Of a stretch of 48,808 nt of DNA, positions 42,913 through 48,808 are shown piece by piece. The notes below the pieces were generated by a model, which did no database searches, was not told the origin of the DNA, and saw nothing but the letters and a program-made list of their open reading frames with translations. The position numbers and the translations under genes were made by a program. The DNA lies in assembly GCA_029946125.1 (NCBI GenBank), contig JAQSDX010000027.1, forward strand, positions 1 to 48,808, read 5' to 3'. Source of the DNA: Candidatus Methylobacter titanis. GTDB taxonomy: Bacteria; Pseudomonadota; Gammaproteobacteria; Methylococcales; Methylomonadaceae. The first letter of the stretch is position 1. Each line of letters starts with the position of its first letter.

Positions 42913-44298
42913 ATGTCATTCAGCATAGCCGAACTTTTTTCTCAACACAGCACTGATAAATTTGATCTGCACGAACAACATTTAAACAATCAAATGGTCA
43001 GAGTGTTAAAGACCATAGGCTACGATCGCCACTACAAAAAGGCTATCGGACAATATCTCTACGACCAGGAAGGCACGGAATACCTGGACTTGCTTAGTGG
43101 TTTCGGCGTGTTTGCGATCGGTCGTAATCACCCGACAGTCATTAGCGCCTTAATCGAAACATTAACCTTGGAACTACCCAACCTGGTACAAATGGATGTA
43201 TCCGTACTTAGCGGGTTACTGGCACAAGAAATTCTGAAAACCACACCGGACAATCTGAACAAGATGTTCTTTTGCAATTCCGGCACCGAATCCGTCGAAG
43301 CGGCGATCAAGTTCGCCCGCTATACCACCAAACGTGAAAAAATCGTCTTTTGCGAACACGGCTATCACGGACTGACTCTAGGTTCGTTGTCATTAAACGG
43401 CGAAGATATTTTTCGCGAGGGTTTTGGCCCACTGCTGCCCGGTTGCATCGCCGTTCCTTTTAACGATCTTGCCGCGTTGGAAAAAGCCCTAAGCAACAAA
43501 GATGTTGCCGCTTTTGTCGTCGAACCCATTCAAGGTAAAGGCGTTAATGTGCCGGACGAACATTATTTGCCGGAAGTCGAGCGCTTATGCAAGAAATATG
43601 GCACCTTGTTCGTCGCCGATGAAGTTCAGACCGGCTTGGGACGCACCGGAAAATTCTGGGCTATCGATCACTGGAACGTTAAACCCGATATGATTTGCAT
43701 GGCCAAAGCCCTGTCCGGCGGCTTTGTTCCAATCGGTGCGGTCGCCATGACCCAGAAAATCATGGATACCGTTTATAATCGTATGGATAGAGCTGTCGTG
43801 CATGGTTCCACGTTTTCCAAAAATAATATGGCGATGGCCGCTGGTCTTGCTACGCTGCATGTCATGGAAGAAGAAAAACTGGTGGAAAACAGCATGAAGA
43901 TCGGTACCGACATTATCGACAGCCTAAATGCGATGGCCGGTAAATATGAATTCCTGAAAGAAGCGCGCGGCAAAGGCATGATGATAGCCATTGAATTCCA
44001 ATCGCCAAAAAGCCTAAGATTAAAGGCAGCTTGGGCGATGCTGGAAGCGGCCAATAAAGGTTTGTTCTGTCAAATGATCACCATACCTTTATTTAAAGAA
44101 CACCACATATTAACGCAGGTCGCCGGGCATGGCATGAACGTAGTTAAACTGTTGCCACCCTTAACCTTAACGCAAAAAGACCGCGACACGATAGTCAATT
44201 CATTCGATAAAGCCATAGCCGATACCCATCAAATTCCCGGCTCTATTTGGGACTTAGGTAAGAATCTGGCCGGTCATGCGTTGAAAGGCAAAAAATAA
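42913..44298 (+). CDS. hpnO: Aminotransferase HpnO, aminobacteriohopanetriol synthesis
   Basis: This class III PLP aminotransferase aminates the hopanoid side chain. The chosen ATG gives 461 residues starting SFSIAELFSQHSTDKFDLHEQHLNNQMVRVLK. The frame is open to 42760 inside hpnN but that part has no family match, and TTGAGG lies 6 bases before 42913. PLP site: Lys265 in MAKALSGGFVPIGAV, with GTESVEAAIKFAR, GYHGLT and FVADEVQTGLGRTG. It completes the C35 branch and is last in the hpn operon, 15 bases before copC. Confidence 0.93.
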   Translation: MSFSIAELFSQHSTDKFDLHEQHLNNQMVRVLKTIGYDRHYKKAIGQYLYDQEGTEYLDLLSGFGVFAIGRNHPTVISALIETLTLELPNLVQMDVSVLSGLLAQEILKTTPDNLNKMFFCNSGTESVEAAIKFARYTTKREKIVFCEHGYHGLTLGSLSLNGEDIFREGFGPLLPGCIAVPFNDLAALEKALSNKDVAAFVVEPIQGKGVNVPDEHYLPEVERLCKKYGTLFVADEVQTGLGRTGKFWAIDHWNVKPDMICMAKALSGGFVPIGAVAMTQKIMDTVYNRMDRAVVHGSTFSKNNMAMAAGLATLHVMEEEKLVENSMKIGTDIIDSLNAMAGKYEFLKEARGKGMMIAIEFQSPKSLRLKAAWAMLEAANKGLFCQMITIPLFKEHHILTQVAGHGMNVVKLLPPLTLTQKDRDTIVNSFDKAIADTHQIPGSIWDLGKNLAGHALKGKK

Positions 44299-44313
44299 TT
44301 AAGCAGAAAAGTA

Positions 44314-44670
44314 ATGAAAAAAGCATGCCAATTCATTTTGTTATTGTTAACGCTGTGCCAGACACATTGGGTCTTCGCTCATGCGGTGATAACCGATTAT
44401 TCGCTAAAAATCACGCCCATTCATGCCAACAGCCCGGCAAAAGTCGAACTGTCGTTTAATTCTCAGATAGAATTGGGCTTGTCGCAGATTTTTCTGGTCA
44501 GTAAAGGCGATAAACATCAATTATTAACAGCCGTCAACGGCAGTAAACAAGGTCAAATTATTATCCTGATTCCACCACTCGAATCCGGTGACTATGCACT
44601 CAGATTTAAAGTCTTTGCTGCTGATGGTCATTTAACCGAAGACCTTATTCATTTTTCCGTTTCCAAATAA
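44314..44670 (+). CDS. copC: CopC-family periplasmic copper-binding protein
   Basis: The 118-residue exported protein has a signal peptide ending HWVFA. The mature chain would start with His (HAVITDYSL), the N-terminal ligand of the Cu(II) site of CopC. The C-terminal part has D and H in GHLTEDLIHFSV, the other expected ligands. The beta-sandwich is of normal length. No Met-rich Cu(I) site is seen, so it probably binds Cu(II) only. It is transcribed directly before copD. In methanotrophs CopC/CopD may help supply copper; pmoCAB is not in the window, so this is inference. Confidence 0.88.
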   Translation: MKKACQFILLLLTLCQTHWVFAHAVITDYSLKITPIHANSPAKVELSFNSQIELGLSQIFLVSKGDKHQLLTAVNGSKQGQIIILIPPLESGDYALRFKVFAADGHLTEDLIHFSVSK

Positions 44671-44678
44671 AACACGCA

Positions 44679-46541
44679 ATGGCCGGTATAGCTGATTTTC
44701 TCGATTCTCTGATTGGCGGGTTTGACCTGATTTGCTATTCGTTAGCAATCGGCAGCCTGTTTTGGGGACTGTTTGTATTACGCCCGTGGCATTCGCCGCG
44801 TCAGTTCCCGACTGACTTGCGGCATACACACCGTCCCTGGCAATACCAAGACGGATATTCGACGCTATTACTGCAAAAAACTATCGCCCTTATTTATAAA
44901 GGCGCTTTCTGGCTGTCTGCCGCTCAACTTTTCAAAATAATCCTTAAAGTATGGTTAATGACCGCCGTCCTTGAGCGCTCACCGTTTCCCGAATTCGCCG
45001 AAACCACGCAATTCATAGGCGGCATAGTACGCATGACACTGACTCTATTTTTAGCAACTTACTGCTATCGATACCTCAGCAAAAATCCATTTTCCAAACA
45101 ACACTGGATAATCGCCACTATCGTAGCTTTGCCGATGATTATTTCAGGCGCGTGGCTAGTACATGGCGCCGGGCGTTTTGAAAATCAATACCTGTTAATG
45201 ACGCTGACAGTCATCCATCAACTGGCCGCAGCAGCCTGGATCGGCGGAGTTTTTCAACTGGTCAACCTTTGGCTGTTGCGCAACAGAAATCAGATTGCCG
45301 CTGGATTATGGCCTTTATTGCTTAAACGTTTCTCTACGTTCGGCATAGCCTCAGTTACGATGATCCTGATTTCAGGCTTGCCTATTGCATGGCAATACAT
45401 CGACAGCTGGAACGGCCTGATCGGTACCGGCTACGGCAATTTATTGCTGGTAAAAATAACCTTACTGGCTATCGCCTTGGGTTTTGCCTGGTTAAATAAA
45501 AGCGCCGTTTTGGAATTCGGGTTTTCCGGCAATAATCACGCACTAAACAACCGCGTTCCTTATTATATTGAAGCGGAAACCTTTATCCTGATTACCTTGT
45601 TATTTACTGCCGCCAGTCTGGCTTCCCAGCCACCTGCTATCGACATTCCAAGTCTGACAGCAAGCTGGCAGGAAGTCCTGGGAACCTTTAGACCGCAAAT
45701 TCCAATGACAAACTCCCCAACACATACAGCGTTGATAGCCGGTGAAGCCGGACGCGTTGCCATTGTCGGCCAAGTGCCTTCGCTGGCGGCAACCGAATGG
45801 TCGAACTATAACCATAACATCGCCGGTATTTTCCTGACCGTAATGAGCTTCTTTGCGATGCTGTCTTATGTTAGAAAACCTGGCTTTGAACACTTCAAAT
45901 ACTGGCCTCTGGGGTTTGTCGGATTAGGTATCTTCCTGTTTTTCCGTAGTGATGCAGAATCCTGGCCCTTGGGACCGATAGGTTTCTGGGACAGCACCTT
46001 TAATAACGGCGAAGTATTGCAGCATCGGATTGCGACCTTACTGGTATTTGTACTCGGTATTATGGAACTTAGTGCCCGGATAACCAAAAACCCGAACAGC
46101 AAACTCCCTTTTGTTTTTCCGTTGCTGGCAGCTTTTGGCGGTTTAATGCTACTGACCCATTCACATGTCGGCTTCCAAGCCAAAAGTGCTTTCCTTATCC
46201 AGGTCGGTCACACCACAATGGGTATTTTCTCTCTCATTCTGGCCTGTGGTCGCTGGCTGGAATTAAAATTGGATAACCCAAGCAAAGATATCACCAGGGA
46301 TGGTGTGTATGCCGCAAGCCTGTCGGGAACAGGCGCGGCGATCACCAGGGATGGTGTGTATGCCGCAAGCCTGTCGGGAATAAGCGCGGCGATCGCTAAG
46401 GATGGAGGGAATATCGACGACTACCGGGAGCAGGCGTGGCAGCCATCCTTGGCAGTCTCGAAGATTGCCGGTTTTATTTCTGTTGCCGCCTTGTTTCAGA
46501 TTGGCATCATCCTGATGTTTTATCGCGAACCTCTTTACTAA
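44679..46541 (+). CDS. copD: CopD-family copper transport membrane protein with two repeat insertions
   Basis: The 620-residue inner-membrane protein has many helices in two blocks. The CopD-like part (about 60-330) has HGAGRFENQYLLMTLTVIHQLAAAAWIGGVFQL and a GLPIAWQYI helix. A second C-terminal helix set (about 375-620) has HRIATLLVFVLGIMELS and LLTHSHVGFQAKSAFLIQVGH, rich in His as possible metal ligands. Two insertions are repeat-derived: residues about 39-56 (near PRQFPTDLRHTHRPW) and about 538-590 (two DGVYAASLSG units). They sit in loops between helices. It starts 8 bases after copC. Confidence 0.88.
   Translation: MAGIADFLDSLIGGFDLICYSLAIGSLFWGLFVLRPWHSPRQFPTDLRHTHRPWQYQDGYSTLLLQKTIALIYKGAFWLSAAQLFKIILKVWLMTAVLERSPFPEFAETTQFIGGIVRMTLTLFLATYCYRYLSKNPFSKQHWIIATIVALPMIISGAWLVHGAGRFENQYLLMTLTVIHQLAAAAWIGGVFQLVNLWLLRNRNQIAAGLWPLLLKRFSTFGIASVTMILISGLPIAWQYIDSWNGLIGTGYGNLLLVKITLLAIALGFAWLNKSAVLEFGFSGNNHALNNRVPYYIEAETFILITLLFTAASLASQPPAIDIPSLTASWQEVLGTFRPQIPMTNSPTHTALIAGEAGRVAIVGQVPSLAATEWSNYNHNIAGIFLTVMSFFAMLSYVRKPGFEHFKYWPLGFVGLGIFLFFRSDAESWPLGPIGFWDSTFNNGEVLQHRIATLLVFVLGIMELSARITKNPNSKLPFVFPLLAAFGGLMLLTHSHVGFQAKSAFLIQVGHTTMGIFSLILACGRWLELKLDNPSKDITRDGVYAASLSGTGAAITRDGVYAASLSGISAAIAKDGGNIDDYREQAWQPSLAVSKIAGFISVAALFQIGIILMFYREPLY
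44795..44846 (-). repeat. In-frame 51-bp hairpin repeat, copy C (reverse, in copD)
   Basis: On the minus strand a large hairpin (GTCAGT, loop CGGGA, ACTGAC at 44800-44816) lies inside GCCGC/GCGGC (44795-44799 and 44819-44823). A small AGGGAC hairpin at 44831-44840 follows. It is a single unit, in frame, in the first loop of the copD product. Confidence 0.8.
46290..46447 (+). repeat. In-frame 51-bp hairpin repeat, copy D (two units plus decayed third, in copD)
   Basis: Units start at 46290 and 46341 (51 bases, 17 codons), with a worn third from 46392. Each has CACC-AGGGAT-GGTG and CCTGT-CGGGA-ACAGG inside GCCGC/GCGGC. In unit 2 the right inner arm is ATAAG, so one stem has decayed. Units 1 and 2 are nearly identical, suggesting recent duplication. 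Confidence 0.88.
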
Positions 46542-46544
46542 TAT

Positions 46545-46699
46545 GTTTCAATCCACACTCGACCTCATCCGTCGAGTGACACCCGCCGACGGATAGAGGT
46601 CGGTGGATTGTTCCTCCCCCGTGAACGAGGAGGTCACCAAAAAAGATAATAATGCTAGTGCATTATTGTCAAGCTCAAATAATCCCCCTGAATGGGGAT
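46545..46699. repeat. Stack of stem-loops between copD and dxs (REP/BIME- or IS-end-like)
   Basis: In 155 bases there are four structures. The first is a 24-26-bp inverted repeat (46549-46574 with 46587-46610), whose arms can also fold separately (556-563/571-578 and 586-590/599-603 of the 46 kb block). Then come CCTCC/GGAGG (46613-46633), AATAATGC-TAGT-GCATTATT (46648-46667) and ATCCCC/GGGGAT (46682-46699). No gene is present. It resembles paired REPs or the structured end of an IS200/IS605-type element. Confidence 0.65.
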
Positions 46700-46723
46700 A
46701 TTTCAGACTAGCAAGGAAATTTG

Positions 46724-48586
46724 ATGAATACAATACATAACTACCCACTGCTCAAAGATATCAACACACCGGCTGATGTACGCAAGCTGTCGAAAAACCA
46801 GCTTAAACCTTTAGCACAAGAACTACGCGATTTTTTAACTCATACCGTTAGCATTTCCGGCGGTCACTTTTCCGCAGGATTAGGCACGGTTGAGTTAACG
46901 GTAGCCTTGCATTACGTGTTCGACACGCCATCCGACCAGCTGGTTTGGGATGTGGGTCATCAGGCTTATCCGCACAAGATCCTGACCGGACGCAAAGACC
47001 GGATGACTACTATTCGCACCAAGGACGGCGTATCGGCGTTTCCTAATCGGGCCGAGAGCGAATACGATGCTTTCGGCGTCGGGCATTCCAGCACCTCGAT
47101 CAGCGCGGCCTTAGGTATGGCGATAGCCTCGGAGTTAAAAGGCGAAGACAAAAAAATGGTCGCAATTATCGGCGACGGCAGCATTACCGGCGGCATGGCT
47201 TTTGAGGCGATGAATCATGCGGGCGCTCTGGATGCCAACCTGTTGGTGATTCTGAACGATAACGATATGTCGATCTCGCCGCCAGTTGGCGCGATGAATA
47301 ATTACCTGACCAAAATTTTGTCCAGCAAATTTTATTCGTCGATGCGCGAAAATAGCAAAAAAGCCTTAAGTAGCATGCCCAGCGTTTGGGAACTGGCACG
47401 TCGCACCGAAGAGCACATGAAAGGCATGGTAGTACCGGGAACCTTGTTTGAAGAACTGGGATTTAATTATATCGGCCCGATAGACGGGCACGACATAGAC
47501 ATGCTGGTATCCACGCTGGAAAATCTGAAAGATATTTCCGGGCCGCGTTTTTTGCATATCGTCACTCAAAAAGGCAAGGGTTATCCGCCTGCAGAGAAAG
47601 ATCCGTTAGCCTATCATGGTGTACCGGCTTTCGATCCCAGCAAAGACTGCCTGCCCAAATCCGCGCCCTCCCCGCATCCGACTTACACGGAAGTGTTTGG
47701 CGAATGGCTCTGCGACATGGCGGCAAAAGACGAGCGCTTATTGGGCATCACTCCGGCCATGCGCGAGGGTTCGGGACTGGTCAAATTTTCGCAGTGTTAT
47801 CCAAAGCGTTATTTCGATGTCGCCATTGCCGAGCAACACGCAGTGACATTGGCCGCAGGACAGGCTTGCCAGGGCGCAAAACCCGTCGTGGCAATTTATT
47901 CGACGTTCTTGCAACGAGCTTACGACCAGATGATTCATGATGTCGCCATCCAGAACCTCGATGTATTGTTCGCGCTGGATCGCGCCGGTCTTGTAGGCCC
48001 GGACGGACCGACCCATGCCGGTAGTTTCGATTATAGCTATATGCGCTGCATTCCCAACATGCTGGTCATGGCGCCTGCCGACGAAAACGAATGCCGGCAA
48101 ATGCTCTACACCGGTTTTATGCATGAAGGCCCAGCGTCCGTACGTTATCCGCGCGGCAAAGGTCCCGGCGTTGCAGTCAACAAGACTATGACCGCATTGC
48201 CGCTGGGTAAGGCCGAAGTTCGTCATCAAGGCAGCCGTATTGCCATTCTGGCCTGGGGCAGCATGGTAACCCCGGCACTGGAAGTGGGCAAACAGCTAAA
48301 TGCAACTGTAGTCAACATGCGTTTTGTCAAACCCATTGATGCCGAACTGATACTTGAGTTGGCCAAAAGCCACGATGTACTAATCACTGTCGAAGAAAAC
48401 GTACTTGCTGGTGGTGCAGGCAGTGCCGTCAATGACTTTCTGCAAACTCAACAAATCCTGATGCCGGTGCTGAATATCGGCCTGCCGGACAGCTTTGTCG
48501 AACAAGGTACTAGAGAGGAATTGCTGTCATTATGCGGCCTGGACATACAGGGGATTTTTGCTACGATTGAGAAGTTTTGTGCTTAG
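46724..48586 (+). CDS. dxs: 1-deoxy-D-xylulose-5-phosphate synthase
   Basis: Dxs condenses pyruvate and glyceraldehyde-3-phosphate with thiamine diphosphate, the first step of the MEP isoprenoid pathway that feeds squalene and hopanoids. The ATG at 46724 has AAGGA 6 bases upstream; the TTG just before it is less likely. The 620-residue transketolase-like protein has [13 protein letters not shown], the ThDP motif [18 protein letters not shown], the catalytic region [17 protein letters not shown] and [18 protein letters not shown]. It follows copD across the stem-loop stack, in the same direction as the hopanoid genes. Confidence 0.96.
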   Translation: MNTIHNYPLLKDINTPADVRKLSKNQLKPLAQELRDFLTHTVSISGGHFSAGLGTVELTVALHYVFDTPSDQLVWDVGHQAYPHKILTGRKDRMTTIRTKDGVSAFPNRAESEYDAFGVGHSSTSISAALGMAIASELKGEDKKMVAIIGDGSITGGMAFEAMNHAGALDANLLVILNDNDMSISPPVGAMNNYLTKILSSKFYSSMRENSKKALSSMPSVWELARRTEEHMKGMVVPGTLFEELGFNYIGPIDGHDIDMLVSTLENLKDISGPRFLHIVTQKGKGYPPAEKDPLAYHGVPAFDPSKDCLPKSAPSPHPTYTEVFGEWLCDMAAKDERLLGITPAMREGSGLVKFSQCYPKRYFDVAIAEQHAVTLAAGQACQGAKPVVAIYSTFLQRAYDQMIHDVAIQNLDVLFALDRAGLVGPDGPTHAGSFDYSYMRCIPNMLVMAPADENECRQMLYTGFMHEGPASVRYPRGKGPGVAVNKTMTALPLGKAEVRHQGSRIAILAWGSMVTPALEVGKQLNATVVNMRFVKPIDAELILELAKSHDVLITVEENVLAGGAGSAVNDFLQTQQILMPVLNIGLPDSFVEQGTREELLSLCGLDIQGIFATIEKFCA

Positions 48587-48610
48587 AAACGTTATGTGTA
48601 ACGTTAAGGC

Positions 48611-48627
48611 CGGGGTTGAAAACCCCG
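48611..48627. terminator. Hairpin downstream of dxs
   Basis: CGGGGTT-GAA-AACCCCG forms a 7-bp stem 24 bases past the dxs stop. There is no T-run, so it may be a weak terminator or an RNA-end stabiliser. The remaining bases to 48808 show no gene. Confidence 0.5.
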
Positions 48628-48808
48628 ACTAGCCCAATTCTCTATTTCTCATAGCATGATCTAAGTCACGCTATCGATGTAAGCGTAGGGTAATTTCCAG
48701 ACACGACCGTATGACCGGATATTTGCTCCTAGGCAAACCACCAATCACCCAAAGGCGTATATGGACTCCTCCCGTTTTGCAAGCATTCATTACATCTGGA
48801 TTTGGGTA

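Noticed and set aside
46545-46556. Twelve bases identical to the end of type I-C CRISPR repeats (GTTTCAATCCAC).
   Set aside because: Only one copy plus its inverted partner, no spacer-repeat periodicity and no cas genes. It is the arm of a hairpin.

Overview
The window is chromosomal DNA of a gammaproteobacterium, most likely a type I methanotroph of the order Methylococcales (Methylobacter/Methylomonas-like). This is an inference. Housekeeping genes are gammaproteobacterial in type and order (proA-nadD-rsfS, nlpD-rpoS, parC, ygfX). They sit beside a tetrahydromethanopterin/methanofuran cofactor cluster (flavoprotein dihydromethanopterin reductase, DUF6513, DUF447, mfnB), a complete-looking adenosylhopane/aminohopanoid locus with a eukaryote-like squalene synthase, and a copC-copD pair. 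No methane monooxygenase, methanol dehydrogenase, rRNA, tRNA, prophage, transposase gene or CRISPR array is visible here.

Layout. 1-420: non-coding DNA with two microsatellites and a terminator. 420-2692 (-): proA, nadD, rsfS operon. 2931-6251 (-): SmbP-like metal-binding protein, a periplasmic unknown, and an OmpR-type two-component pair. 6589-11387 (+): two tandem SulP anion transporters, the second fused to a beta-carbonic anhydrase, then a broken-looking small ORF and a small membrane protein. 11446-15676: small unknown, YgfX-like protein, parC (-), DUF2380-type protein (-), small membrane protein. 15730-20087: folP (-) divergent from the C1-cofactor cluster (+). 20205-21737 (-): orphan sensor kinase with an ethylene-receptor-like membrane domain. 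21844-26161 (-): MacAB-like export operon. 26520-29744: secretin-N-like protein, yjdM, then moeA/mobB (-). 29938-32996 (+): membrane DnaJ protein, nlpD, rpoS, apt. 33072-35889 (-): mlaA, hpnM, hpnH. 36374-44298 (+): squalene synthase, shc, hpnG, hpnN, hpnO. 44314-46541 (+): copC, copD. 46724-48586 (+): dxs.

How the genes fit together. Dxs starts the MEP pathway to isoprenoid precursors, squalene synthase and Shc make hopene, HpnH and HpnG extend it through adenosylhopane, and HpnO aminates the side chain. HpnN, HpnM and MlaA are lipid-trafficking candidates. The mfnB/DUF447/DUF6513/dmrB group would supply cofactors for formaldehyde oxidation. SulP plus carbonic anhydrase suggests bicarbonate supply.

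The most unusual signal is a family of 51-bp hairpin repeats inserted in frame in at least three protein-coding genes (DUF447, shc, copD twice), in both orientations. Their stems vary with compensatory changes while their loops stay constant. Other notable items are the ethylene-receptor-like kinase, a dense stack of stem-loops between copD and dxs, and a group of small palindromes with related loops beside parC.
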